64,000 bases of DNA from Angiostrongylus vasorum (lineage: Eukaryota; Nematoda; Chromadorea; Rhabditida; Metastrongylidae): assembly GCA_018806985.1 (NCBI GenBank), contig JADANN010000379.1, positions 1-64,000 of the forward strand. Reading direction: 5' to 3'. The notes under the pieces were generated by a model. That model had not been told where the DNA came from. It searched no databases and saw only the letters and a list, made by a program, of their open reading frames with translations. Shown in pieces: positions 31,545 to 42,548 of the stretch. Every line of letters begins with the position of its first letter. Positions within the stretch are counted from its first letter, which is position 1. The translations under genes and the position numbers were made by a program.

Positions 31545-34500
31545 TGTCATCTGCAGCCCAGTTGATCGTCGAGTGACTACAGTGAGCAAAGGTAAATATT
31601 CCATTTTTCCCTCTCGCATGCAAGAGTTACCCAGAGGGTTATGCCCGCTCTAGGGACTCGTCGAGCATCGTATCTTTCTTCTATGCTCTTCGTGAAGAAC
31701 TCTGACCATCGGGTCGGTATTCTCCCTGCGGCACGTTTGACATCCCGAGAAATCCAGCCACTAGCGGCTCTTGTCGATCGGTTGTCATTCATAGCCATTA
31801 CGTGTCCAGCCCACCATATCTTCCACAGTTTGACGTGCAGAACGACATCTTTGATTTTTGATCGTTGATGCAGGCCGAGCCTTTGCAATCCTTCTCTTAC
31901 TTTTTTGTGACGCGGAACACTCCTAGCGTCGTTCTTTCGAGTGCACGTTCGATAACGCTGAGCGATCCCTCATACAGCTTACACAGCGACCAGATTTCTG
32001 ACGCATAGGTTAGGGCAGGAAGTACCACTCAGTCGAAAAGGTGGGCACGCTGTCGAGTGAATAATTTTTGGCGAGTTGGCATCGCCTTGCCTAACCCCTT
32101 CTTTTCACGTCAATGTTAATATCGTTGTAGAATGTTGTTGTTTCAGTGACGAAATTTTTTGTAAAGCTCAACAAGATTCTTCATATACTCTCCTTGACTA
32201 TCTAGGGCTTTTATTACTCCTTCTATCTCAATCAAGTCAAACGCCTGCTTCAAATCGATGGAAGTGAAACAGAGCGGTCTTCAGTAGTATAGCGATACTT
32301 CAACGAGTCTCGTTCTCGGGTGGATGCGGTCAATCGTAATTAATCGTTTTCGAGACCCTCCATGCTGAAATGGCTGCCCCTACCTCCAGTGTTCTGTCAA
32401 TCCGTTTTAGGATGACACGAGTGGAAAGTTTGTAGACGACAGACAGCAAGCAGATTGGGCGATAGTTGCCGGCATCGTGGAGGTCACCCTTCTTAAACAT
32501 TAGCCCGGTGCTGCTGGTCTTTCATAGAGTAGGGGCCTTGCATTCAGACAGGTAGCGTGTTTACGAGGACTGGGAGAAGGTTCTTCAGGTGTTCTGATCT
32601 TATCCTCTCTGGACCTAGTGCTGTTCGATTTTTCATCGACGAAATGGCTCATCGCATTTTGGAACTGAGAACCGGTGGTACAACGCATCTATCCTTCTTT
32701 ATTTCATATGACGGAAGGTGGACGTGGCTATCGAAGAGACCTGAGTAACATTCGTGACTGATTTTCTCCATTGCCCTTCTGGACGCTGCAACTATTCCGT
32801 CTAGGCGTCGCAGTGCAATAATCTCAGTATTGTAAATGGCGAAGCTTCGGTTGGGTTTGCGAATGCTTTTCTCAGCCTCTGCAGCTTCGACTGTTACTGC
32901 TGCTCTTCTCTGTCTAAGATGTTCTTTTATCGCCTGTGTGCACTGTTTGCCAGTTCGGACGTTAGTTCGCGGTTGATTGCAGCTTCTGCGATTCCACCCT
33001 GGCGTATCAGCTCGAGAGTTTATGGAGACAGTCTCTTGGTGACTTTCGAACACTCAGCTTCCAAAGCGATAACGTGAAGGTGCTGAAAGAACCGATCATA
33101 TTCTTGGTCGATGTTATCGACAACGGAATCTTCCCACCAGCCAACTAATCATTTGAATAAGTCCCAAAAATGTAGTGGTTGTGGGCCTTCGTTTTTTGAA
33201 TGTGGCGGTTTCTTCTCCTTTCTGCGAGAAATGGAATCCTGCATGAAGGAGGCGGTAGTCTGATCCCGAGTAGAATTTTAGGGAAAACAGCGACATCGTT
33301 AAGGCGAAACCTTCGACTTACTATGATATGGTCTACTGCGTTGTGGTACTCACCATTGGGACACTCCCACGTCCAGCACTGAGGATGGGCTTTTGGAATT
33401 GCGAGTTATTATGGATGGTCTTGGAGGTCGCGATAAACTCAGAGAGCCGCTAACCCTGTAATTTCCATTCTATTCCGTGGGACCCATTTGACGTTCTTCA
33501 GACGTTCTTCTTGGTCCAATCTTGGCGTTAAAATCTCCAATGATGACTTTGAACAATGTGCTTTCTTTTCTGTAGAACTTCTCCAAGTCCATATAGAACT
33601 TCTATAATTTCGCGCTTCCATGAGGGGACCCGCATGGTGTGATGGTGAACGCGTTACTCCCCGGAAAGGACAGTAGCGCGTTCGTTCCCCATCGCAGACA
33701 CCTGCGGTCCGGAGTTTTGCAGATATCTCAACATTATAGAAGGTATATTGCGCAATATGCCTTGCAATTAAAAAAGAATAGGCAGTAAATAAAAAGCTTA
33801 AGATCCATATAGAATGGTTCGACTCCTTCTTCTTCTTCATAGTTTGATGTCGGCGCGTAAACGACGAAAATTGTCAAAGCCAGAATTGGTCCACATCTTT
33901 TTAGTCGTGAACTTCCGATTGGGGTTGTTAGTTGTTCTGAATGAATCGATGTTAATGGACAAGTTCGTGTTTCCGAGAACGACGACGCGGCCGAATCCTC
34001 TGGTGTCGCATGTTCCGAGGAACAGCTCTTCTCAGCTGTCATAGACGACGTTAAATGGATGGAGTCGTCTCAGTCTCGGCCCAAGCCGATGACGTCGTAC
34101 CTTATCCTTCTTGCTTGCATAGTGTTCTATCGAGGACTTTGCTGCGACTGTGCAGTGTACTACAGCATCGTCACCATAGTTCTTTGCGTAATCCAGGCAG
34201 CTTCCACTGTCCCTGAGATTTTAGCAGCCTCTCCGTACTCCCCCTATCCAACGCTGCCGAATTGGGGGCTCCTTCAAGGTCAGAGGAATGAGACGCGTTT
34301 TTTTTTACTGTTTTTAGCCTTTTGATGCCCACGTATAGCTTGCCTGAGCTCTGAACCTGGGCGCTTGGTATACTCACGGTTACCTTCCCAGGGTCTCCCA
34401 AAGTGGACATGGAGCTTATTTGTTGGAGGCGACTCCCTAACCGCCTCCCGTATATTTCCCTCTCACTTGATTGCAGGCTCTTTGGTCGAATTGAATCGTA

Positions 34501-34655
34501 GAACACAATCCGCATAAACTAGAATGCACCCACACACGCGTGCATGAATACGCCTAGCAAATACAGAAAGTGTGTGTCAAGTCGGCGCAGCAGAAACAAG
34601 CAGTCCATCCCCTGGATCCACCTTCGCCCCAGGGAAACAAAGGTGGCCAGTTCTG
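31545..34655 (-). mobile_element. RTE retrotransposon, long but deleted copy
   Basis: The minus strand reads a 5' leader (34090-34655), an endonuclease part with [19 protein letters not shown] near 33890, a linker, a reverse transcriptase part and the tail ending near 31560. About 400 bases of the transcriptase are missing at about 32055-32070 (compare 8850-9265), which removes the FADD box. A 204-base tRNA-like element interrupts it at 33599-33803. The 3' junction is shared with 53095, so the element was present before the direct duplication. Confidence 0.8.
33599..33803 (+). mobile_element. tRNA-core short element with target-site duplication
   Basis: It is flanked by TCCATATAGAA at 33588-33598 and 33804-33814, an 11-base direct repeat. 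Inside is GACCCGCATGGTGTGATGGT (A-box-like), CGCGTTCGTTCCCC (B-box-like) and CTCCGGAAAG-type core, then an A-rich end (AAAAAAG, AAATAAAAAG). Uninterrupted RTE copies lack it. The duplicated target and A-rich tail suggest retrotransposition rather than a cut-and-paste move. Confidence 0.65.
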
Positions 34656-34738
34656 CTATTCAAAAAAATGTGTTTATTTGACTATAATTTAAATGTTTTA
34701 ATTGCTGAGCTTACGGGAGGTTAGTAAATTAGCTTTAT

Positions 34739-34777
34739 GCGGCCAACGCTGCGACGTCTTCGTCTTCGTCAGAGCCG
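34739..34777 (-). ncRNA. Hammerhead-like motif
   Basis: Minus strand: GGCT, CTGACGA, stem GACG/CGTC, then GCAGCGTT instead of GAAACGTT, and GGCC. The flanks match those at 4590-4700, showing the same element family. Confidence 0.45.
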
Positions 34778-34779
34778 AT

Positions 34780-35260
34780 GAACCGAGTCGACTTTCCACA
34801 GTTGTTCGTCTTCAAGATGTCCAATTGAAGTTGTAAATAATCTCGCCTTAAAAGCATAATTGTCGATATTACACAATTTTACGTGATCAGTTAGTATTAC
34901 GTCGTACTTTTTAGACAAGTCTGACTACATAAGTTCTACTACTTTCTCTCTTACTGATTTCAATTGTTTTTTTTTCTTTTAATCTAAGCACCACTAACTT
35001 TTAGGTGATCTTTTTTGATGTTGAATCTACACAACTCAAGATTTTCTTCGTATCTATGCCGGCTGGTAGTAACACCGAATCGAATTTCGGTTGAGACCGC
35101 AATCAAAATGCACCAAGTCCTCTTACTTCCCAATAAAAGAAAAACCTACCGAATTACTGGAATCTGGTCCATATATTCACAAGGTCGTGTTTCCCTATTA
35201 TTGCTGTTGGGAGCAGGATATCTTGAAAATTGTTGATGAAGAAGTTTAAGGTTAACGCGT
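34780..35260. repeat. Dispersed repeat unit and unassigned DNA
   Basis: 34990-35260 matches 6300-6600. The part before that holds nothing I can name. Confidence 0.4.
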
Positions 35261-35338
35261 CGTTTTCCTGTTCAGCAATCGCGAGTTTGTTAAACAGCAT
35301 ACATTTACTTCCATAGAAAAACACAATACAATACAACA

Positions 35339-35379
35339 GTAGCTGACGTTTCGGCAGTATCGCCTTCTTCAGAGCCTGG
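35339..35379 (-). ncRNA. Hammerhead ribozyme-like motif, best preserved copy
   Basis: Minus strand: AGGCT, CTGAAGA, A, stem GGC/GCC with loop GATACT, then GAAACGTC and AGCTACT. Stem I (AGGCT with AGCTACT) can pair over four or five positions, the GTC cleavage triplet is present, and stem III is minimal. It has one more A than the textbook core between CTGAAGA and stem II. It lies about 195 bases downstream of a Penelope-like endonuclease remnant. Confidence 0.6.
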
Positions 35380-35571
35380 AAGGGTATACTGACATACAAT
35401 TTACTAGGCCAAACGCTTCAATGACACTTACAAAAAGACGAAAAACTCTATGGTAATTACATGGTCAACAGCTTCTCGAAAAAACTCACCGCTTTTTTAC
35501 GTGCCTTCCAATGAGGAAGATTAGAACAGCTGATTATAGTCGCATAAGGTTGTTGACTACACCATCCCACA

Positions 35572-35744
35572 TCAGAAATTGATGCAAACATACGGAGTCA
35601 GGTCGCGTATGAACTCTGGGCATTCATCCCTGCTATTCATTGTAGAGTTTTTGGCACTTATCCAAAAAGCCTCAAGAAGTTTTCGCGCTGGTGTTTTAGT
35701 CTCCCGTGCTATGATAGCGACTTTTGCATCAAAATATTCTCCGT
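35572..35744 (-). pseudogene. Penelope-like GIY-YIG endonuclease C-terminal remnant
   Basis: The minus-strand frame reads YFDAKVAIIARETKTPARKL, then LLEAFWI and MNSRDE before a TGA at 35574-35572. The pattern ILA.E....AR..LEA.WI..KNP.MN.RDE is typical of the end of the GIY-YIG domain in Penelope-like elements. The catalytic start of the domain is not recognisable upstream. Confidence 0.6.
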
Positions 35745-35749
35745 TAAAT

Positions 35750-35800
35750 CTTTTCTTCTTCTCCCCTTCTTCTTTTTCTTTTTATTTTTTTCCTAATTAC
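35750..35800 (+). repeat. Polypyrimidine tract
   Basis: Mostly C and T over about 45 bases, dominated by TTCTTC and long T-runs. Confidence 0.6.
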
Positions 35801-35899
35801 ATATTAGTGTTCAGAACATCCTCGTTCATTTCCTTTCTTCCCACCCTTCACACACAAAGAGGGCGTTTCTAAGAAACATGCTTCGAACATATCTAAGGC

Positions 35900-36660
35900 A
35901 GAATTCTTCACTGTTATCCGGATTTAGGGATCCAGTCTTTACATAGTTTGATTTCGAAGAAACACTTTTATTATCAGCTGCTGATTTCATCGCCGTCACT
36001 TTGCTAATTGTCAAATTAGTGAGAAGGATCTCATCAAATCCTCTAATAGTCGTCCATGTCCACTAAATTGTGACCTATAGAAATGCATAAAAGGTAGTCA
36101 ATTTTCAGATTTTGGTCATCTGAGCGCCATTCATACATTTTCGATTGTATTCGAGCTGTCATTTACTGCACTTTCTTCAGATGAAATAGTTCTAGAATCA
36201 CCCTTTTAACAAGCCGAAAATAGCCCAAACTGCCTCCTCATTACATCTACATTTCGATAAGGATTTCGAGGTTCGTTAAGACAGGCAAAGTCGACGTCAT
36301 CAACGCAAATGTTGATATTTTCCTTATTTTAACACTACGTTCTCGATGTGAGCTCTCAAGTTCACTCACATTTTCGTAGTAAGCACTAGTAAGCACATGT
36401 TTTTGCGTAAATTTCCTGTTGCAGGGACATAACTAAAGAACTGAAACTGCTCTATTAAGTGGGAACAAAGAATTTTTATAAGTAAGAATTTTTTCCACAA
36501 TACTGTATGTTTTCCTATACACCGATGCCTGGTCATTCCACATAAGCCAAGACATTGAATAGCATTTGAACTGTTGTGAACAGTTAATTTTTGATTTAAT
36601 ACGAACGACATAATTGAAAACGCCATGACAGCATAGAAGACATTCATAAGACGGAGTAAC
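35900..36660 (-). pseudogene. Right-arm copy of the decayed gene at 13197
   Basis: It starts MNVFYAVMAFSIMSFVLN at 36647 but is frameshifted after about 27 codons. CLNEPRNPYRNVDVMRRQF and LFSAC are kept near 36270-36190. The final open segment at 36060-35880 has an early stop and a missing base in an A-run. The left copy is the better preserved. Confidence 0.3.
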
Positions 36661-36716
36661 TTTTATTCACTTTTTACTCGCTGCCTACCACAATTTTTCA
36701 CGGCATTGTTTGTGAA

Positions 36717-36992
36717 ACAACCACAATGATCCTGAGATAATTGCAAAACTCTGGTCTGCTAGGTGTATGCGGTGAGGAACAAACACGCTATTACCTTTAC
36801 TGGAGGCTAATGAGTTCACCACTGCACCATGCGGGTCCTTCGTTTCGCCTGTCTCTCAGCTATTTTTCTATTGATAACTGCTATCAACAATCACCAGTCA
36901 ACGGGAATGATCTGAGAAGCCTACATTGGAACTGAGCTCATTTAAGCTGATGCTCTGAGTATTGCAAATAGCTCAGCATCGCTGTGGTTGAG
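36717..36992 (-). mobile_element. Inverted-terminus element with tRNA-like core
   Basis: It is the inverted-duplicate partner of 12857-13126. Both ends (AACCACAATGATCCTGAG and CAGCATCGCTGTGGTTG) and the reversed core with ACCATGCGGGTCC are kept. Confidence 0.6.
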
Positions 36993-38741
36993 TAACTTTT
37001 TTCTTTCACAAAGCTTTTCGTAAGAGTTTCTCGGGAGTGTAGTTGAAAATATTGCCAAGTACTGTCGACGTTTTTGCATTACCTACAGTAGTGCTATAGA
37101 ATAATGAAATTTTCAGCTTTTGATGTTGTTTCGTAGTTTGTGAACTGCCTTTTTTGTGGGGTCCGCAACAAACTCTGCTGCAGACTATGGAATGTTTTAG
37201 CTTTCATTTATCATATTTTCTTCACTGGCAGGGTGCGGTGTGGTAAGCAGTCACCTGAGATATGAGGAAAGCTTGGGATATTAGCTGGGTTTCAAATTCG
37301 CGAGTACCCTTTTCGGGGTTCACGTACTATCCGCAATATCACAAGAAGGCCTTGCTTTGTCCTTCTCACAGCAACTTTTTCAGTCTAACCGCGCTGTGAG
37401 CAATCACCTATGAAATACACTTTTTTCGACTATCTGAGAATAATAAACCAAGAGATTTCTCCAACCCAACTATTGAAAAAGCTAGCTATCAAACGGGAAT
37501 TTACTTTTAGCGAAGATCACCTATTTAAGTATTTAATTAAGAAGTGCCAATATAAGAAGCAAAATGAACATTTGGTAACTGTCGAATGATGACAACTTTC
37601 CCTAAATGTTGATAGAAACCAACTTCAGAAAAAAAGAAAAGTGAGATTGACTGTAAAGAATCACATGCTCGAGATGGATCTGGAACCACACTGAGGACTA
37701 TTGACGTGACATTATCTGACGCAAAGAGGGATTTAAACTCCACTGAACGTTCCTACTTCAAGATGTGTTGAGGTGATGATCACGTCAGTTCAATCATTTT
37801 TCAGCGAAAGTGGTGGTGCGAAAACGAAGCCAGAGCCAACGCAAGACATCACGACAGTCTTCACTAAAACACACATTGAATACATGTGTGCGTGCTAGCT
37901 ATTTCACTAATGCGACTTTTATTCTTTGAAATGATTAGGCGATTCAGAAACTCACTGTTCACCTTTTGAAAAAAGGAATAACGAGAAATAGCGAAATAAT
38001 GCGTGGACGGGAAAAAATGATGTAATTTAATAATTTTTTCAATCAGAAAAAAAAACTATGCGCTAGTGAGATTTTGGCCCAACCACGCTCTACGGATCAC
38101 CGAAAGCATATAGGAGTGCAACGACTGTTAATATTTTTGACCTTTCAATTTTTACTGCACTACCATTCTAACTCGGTTTTCTCGATGACAAACGGAAGGC
38201 AAAGTGATGAAGCTAATGAACAATAGAATGAAAATGTTGTTGGATATCAGTGTCCGACTCGGTCAAGCTATGCTCATATAGGATTATTTATGGTCCGTAA
38301 TCAGCTCAGCAGATTAGTTATGTCATTTTTAGTGAACGTGGTCTTTGCGTCTAGATGTATAATTGTCAATTTTTCAGTAGATCAGAGATCAGTAGTGACC
38401 GGTGTGGTTGGGATAATCATGCTTCAATACTGCTTGTTTAGCGATGCGGTTAACACCATTGCTATAATGGAGAACAGTGGAAAACGTAGACATCTCTCCG
38501 TGCTTTCCCTTCAAATTCCCAGAATTTCAAGCTTTTTTATCCCTTGGATAAACTTTTCTGATGGCAACGTCTCAGAAGGGCGAATGGATACCTCTGCAGA
38601 TGCGATGAAATTTTTTGACCAAAATAATTGGTGGGTGTAAGGCGGAACAACGAGAAGTAATAATTAGAGAAAGTGTTATACGTCGTAATAACTGAAATCA
38701 AAATTGTTTTCAAACAATCACTAATTATAAAGTACTACGGG
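36993..38741. other. Duplicated non-coding DNA
   Basis: It matches 11700-12856 and 7790-8340 in reverse complement. The long open frame at 38290-38640 is not kept in the partner and was not called. Confidence 0.4.
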
Positions 38742-38990
38742 CGCTTGTAGCACAGTGGTCAAAGACGCCCTTCAACATACACGTTGTTGGTTCGACCCAG
38801 CAGCGCAGGCTCACTCGAGCTTCCTACCAATCCGCGCTCTCATAAGTGTTATCAAAATTGTTTGGGATTTCAGCAACACCGGCTTGTAATGCAGGAAGGG
38901 TACGGCAAGTCATTGTGTAGACCACGTATGCATTCAACCACCACTGAAGTACTTGAAAAATCAATTAATTGCACTTCGGACTTCTAAGGA
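38742..38990 (+). repeat. SINE-C copy, clear tRNA-like head
   Basis: GCTTGTAGCACAGTGGTCAA is A-box-like and GTTGGTTCGACCC is B-box-like, followed by a non-tRNA body with TTGTTTGGGATTTCAGCAAC. It is not a functional tRNA because no acceptor stem can be formed. Confidence 0.6.
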
Positions 38991-40194
38991 ATGTTCTCAG
39001 AAATGATTAATCTCAAGAGGTTTCTCCCACGTTTTCTTTGATTTACCTTTTGACCGCTGCTAACAGGACCCTTTTGAAGACTGTTGACGTAGTTATTTTC
39101 GTTAATGTTGCTATGTGAGAGGCTATTCCTTTCCATTACCGAATTGATGCCATTCATATGGAAAGGATAAACCATTTTCTTCAGGGCAAAGAGCTGTGGA
39201 AACTCATTGACTGCTCAGCCCCGAGGAGTAGCAGCTACTTGGAAATTGATTTATTGAACGCCTAGTATTTGGTATACACACTTGTGTTTGCATAATCATG
39301 GCTTCGATGTCGATTCACTGCATGTTAAATTGAAACAACAGCACTCACTAACCGAATACTCTTTCATACTGAACAGTATTCTATGCACGGTTGTTCTAAG
39401 ACAGCTACCTACAAAACTGTAGAAGATTTCTCACACAATCTATAGACGATGTCTAGATTTTCGATATGAATATGTTACAATGGCTAATTTTCCATTTATG
39501 ATTAATTTCCTCACCCATCTCACATTGCACAATCAGCAAGAGACATCCCAGCTGATGTTGAACAGCATTAACAATAGAAAGGAACTTTATGTCGATAACA
39601 TCAGTTAGCTAGTGGCAATATGCAATCTCTTTCGGAAAGACACGGATTAAGACTCGAATTTGGCAAAACCATCTTTAATCATATCCTAGTTATAGAACTT
39701 CATCTAGTGAAAGCGATGATCCACGACTTAGGAAATATGGTAGTCTAAAGGCGCGATTTCCAGACTACGACGAGTAAGAAATGGGAGCGCAGCACGGATT
39801 CTCACCACCTTTATCATTTTCAAGACTTGTCATATAGAAAAAGAAGAACTCTGAATCACTTTGGCTGCATGGTTTCGCATTTGCTTCACAGTATATCACT
39901 TAACGTGAACCTTCTATTTCTTCATCAGCAATTCTCAAGATATTGTCCTCTCAAGACCAATAATAGGACAACACCATAATGGGGATCGGATTACAGTAAA
40001 CTGGTAGATTTCCGTTAGAAGAAGGAAGACATAGAACAGTTTGTTCCCGATCTCAACAAAATTTCGGTTCGGTCTTACGACCAGCTGGCAAAGATGCAAA
40101 GATTTGAAGAAAATCTTGAGTTTGGTAGATTCGACGCCAAAATCATTACCTAGATGTTAAAAGTGGATACCAAAAAAAAAGGAAACGATTAAAA
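38991..40194. other. Duplicated non-coding DNA
   Basis: It matches 6290-7500 in reverse complement and includes the dispersed unit at 39900-40190. Confidence 0.4.
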
Positions 40195-40690
40195 TCACCG
40201 AGAAGGAAAGCAAAGTCACCTGTGTCACCTGTTGTCCTCCAGATCGCCGATTGACTCGAGCGAGCGCAAGCAAATCTTCCATTTTTCACTGTTGCGTGCA
40301 AGAGTACTTCAGTGGGTTCTGCTCGCTCTAGGGTTCTTATAGCATTGTACCTTTCTTATGGACTTTTCGTGAAGAGCTCTGGCCATTGGGTCGGTGGTCT
40401 TCCTGTAGTGCATTTGACGTCCCCCCAACGAATATAGCCACTAACGGCTCTTGTCCATCGGATGTCATTCATACACAATATGTGTCCGGCCCACCTTGTC
40501 TTCGACTGTTTGGCGTACAAAGTGACATCTTTGATTTTTGATCGTTGACGCAGGTCGGAGCTTCGGATCCCTTTCCTACTTGTGTCATAAGGTATACATT
40601 TATCGCCGTCCCTTCGACTGCACGTTCAATAACGCTGAGTGATCTTACACCCTGCTTACGAAGCAACCAGGTTTCTGACGCATGCGTTAG
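40195..40690 (-). mobile_element. RTE retrotransposon 3' fragment
   Basis: Minus-strand peptides HASETWLLRKQGVRSLSVIE and a broken RWAGHI-type tail. The truncation point and 3' end are the same as at 5800-6285. Confidence 0.7.
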
Positions 40691-40907
40691 GGCAGGAAAG
40701 AAAGTAAAGGATGAAAAGCTAACTGATGAACTAATTGAGAACACCTTCGATAGATTAACAGTAGCGCGCTTCGAGCTGCTACTCGTAAACTTTTCCCCAA
40801 AATAAAGATGAAATCAAAAGAAACAGTAATGAAAGCCATCAAAGCGAATTTTAGTAGTGCCATCCACTCTCATTCGCTTATTTTCTAATTTATTTAAAAG
40901 ACAAGGG

Positions 40908-41275
40908 TAGATAGCACAGTTGTAGTGATGTCCATCATCGCGACGATGGTCCTAGTTCGATTCCGCTCCGTGCAAACCAAGCCTCTCAACCCGGGAAGTT
41001 GGTACCGCACTTGTCTGGAAAGAAAACCTTCTCTGTGCAATTCTGCAGGGAACGCTCTAGCTCGGCTATCTTGGGGCTCTAGAAACAATTGCTCGACTAG
41101 GATTCTAGGACACTGAAATGATGTGGAAACTCTCAGGAAACCACGCATAAAATCTCGAAGGTCTTCGTGGATAATGGACGCAAGGAAAGGAATCAAATGT
41201 GAGATGTGCTGAGATCCGCAGAATAGGCGGTTAGACGGATGAAAATAAAAAATAAAAAAAAATAAAAAATTATAG
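40908..41275 (+). repeat. SINE-A copy with A-rich tail
   Basis: GATAGCACAGTTGTAGTGAT and the B box AGTTCGATTCCGC are close to tRNA consensus. The core GGTACCGCACTTGTCTGGAA follows, and the element ends in an A-rich tail at 41243-41275. It is the best template for defining this family. Confidence 0.7.
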
Positions 41276-41734
41276 GACAAACCGGATTTATGAAGCTTTA
41301 TTGAGCATTGCCGTTAACAATTAATGTTGAATTATTGACCGTAAGTGAAACTGAGAAATTTCGTCTTCAAAACATTCTGTGAGTTCCACAGAATGTACAA
41401 GTTCTTTCAAGTTTTATTTTTTGAGCTCCCAGCGTTAACGGAAACAGAGGATGACATCTTGAAAGAAGAAAGTTAACAGAAATATAGAAAATAAGCGCCG
41501 TGTTAAAAAAATCTCTGCGATAACACAAGATAGGACTGGACAATTAGATTTCATTAAACATTCACACACAGATACTTAGTCTAACATATGGCAGACCTTC
41601 CTACCTAATCAGATGTTGTACAGTCGCAGATTTCACTCCGGCTCTTTCCAATTCACTAACAAACACTTTGGGAACTAATGAAGTGTCTGGAACTCATCAA
41701 AAAGCTTTCCCACAAAGTTACGTGGAAAATGACT

Positions 41735-41965
41735 TTAAGTAGAAGACAATCTGCATAAAGTAGAACGCAACCGTACAGCCGTGCATGAATACGCCCCGTA
41801 AATGCAGAAAGTATGTGCCAAGTCAGCGCAGCAGAGACAGAGAGTCCATCCCCTAGTTCCACCTGCGTCTCAAGGAAGCAAAGGTCGCTTTTGGTCGGCG
41901 ATTAACCCTCTATCCGCCCCCTGGGACGCGCCACGTAGCCTCGCGACTAACTGGCTTGAGATTCC
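41735..41965 (-). mobile_element. RTE 5' leader fragment
   Basis: It matches the leaders at 11380-11640 and 34470-34650, including GTCCATCCCCTAGTTCCACC. It ends before any endonuclease sequence. Confidence 0.6.
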
Positions 41966-42029
41966 TCAGGCAGATCCGTAGGCATACATTATATATATGC
42001 AAAATTAGTTCGTTATCGCCTATACGACC

Positions 42030-42325
42030 TCTTTGTGGAAGGTAAAAATTGCATAATTTGCCCTAATGACGGTGATTGCATGACCTCGGGCACAGATCAT
42101 CTGATCTCTTGTGAGGCGCTGAGACGAATAGGTGTTCGCATGAAGAACACCTAGTCGGCATATGTAAACCAAATACACCATTAGGCACGCATAGAACCCA
42201 GAGACATAACGTTGAAGACTTTGAAGTACGGATCACGATCCTCGCGCAGGAATCGAGAACACAAGCGCGCAAAACTCTCGAGGCGATCTGGATTAATTCC
42301 AGAAATCCGAAAATGAACGCGTGAT
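42030..42325 (+). pseudogene. Penelope-like GIY-YIG endonuclease remnant
   Basis: Plus-strand peptides: CEALRRIGVRMK, then after a one-base shift EHLVGICKPNTPLGTHRTQR, FEVRITILAQESRTQARKTL, EAIWINSRNPKMNA. The order RxGxRxxEHL, TPLGxH, ILAxExxxxARKxLEAxWI and NPxMN is that of the GIY-YIG domain of Penelope-like elements. An upstream stretch with CIICPNDGDC may be the preceding Cys region. It is dead, and the catalytic GIY and YIG strands are not seen. Confidence 0.65.
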
Positions 42326-42548
42326 ATTGGGCATTAATAAGCCAGTTATTCTAATGAGAGGGGGCACATTACGCTTCCATGTGAATTTTGTGCGGTTGGT
42401 CTCTAAGCAACATACTCAGTGGAAGACTCATAGAAAGTGGTGAGTGTGCAAAGCTGTGTTCAATGTGATTGAAGTCTTGCTTTAGCGTCTTCTCTCTTTG
42501 GTTATGGAGGAGTTTGGCTAAATAGGTTGCTGTCAACTAGACGTTCTT

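Larger units (their letters stand above)
16600..31560. repeat. Left copy of a direct segmental duplication
   Basis: It matches about 43080-53100 in the same orientation: SINE-A, last-exon remnant, upstream unit, secreted-protein gene, downstream flank, endonuclease fragment, paired open segments, the minus-strand unit at 30280 and the start of an RTE element. The left copy has two extra pieces, 17690-21640 and the RTE insertion at 26472-27460. Confidence 0.8.
35895..41720. repeat. Right arm of the large inverted duplication
   Basis: This is the reverse-complement partner of 4785-13965, at about 5.8 kb. It has no counterpart of the RTE insertion found at 8350-11660; the uninterrupted site is at about 38158-38166. 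Homology stops abruptly near 35895 and near 41720, the latter at an RTE leader fragment. Confidence 0.8.

Noticed and set aside
38290..38640. 116-codon plus-strand open frame with hydrophobic stretches
   Set aside because: The inverted partner (7900-8340) does not keep the frame, there are no splice signals, and part of the region is repeat-derived.
38742..38815. Possible tRNA gene
   Set aside because: A and B boxes are present but no acceptor, D or anticodon stems form; it is the head of a SINE.
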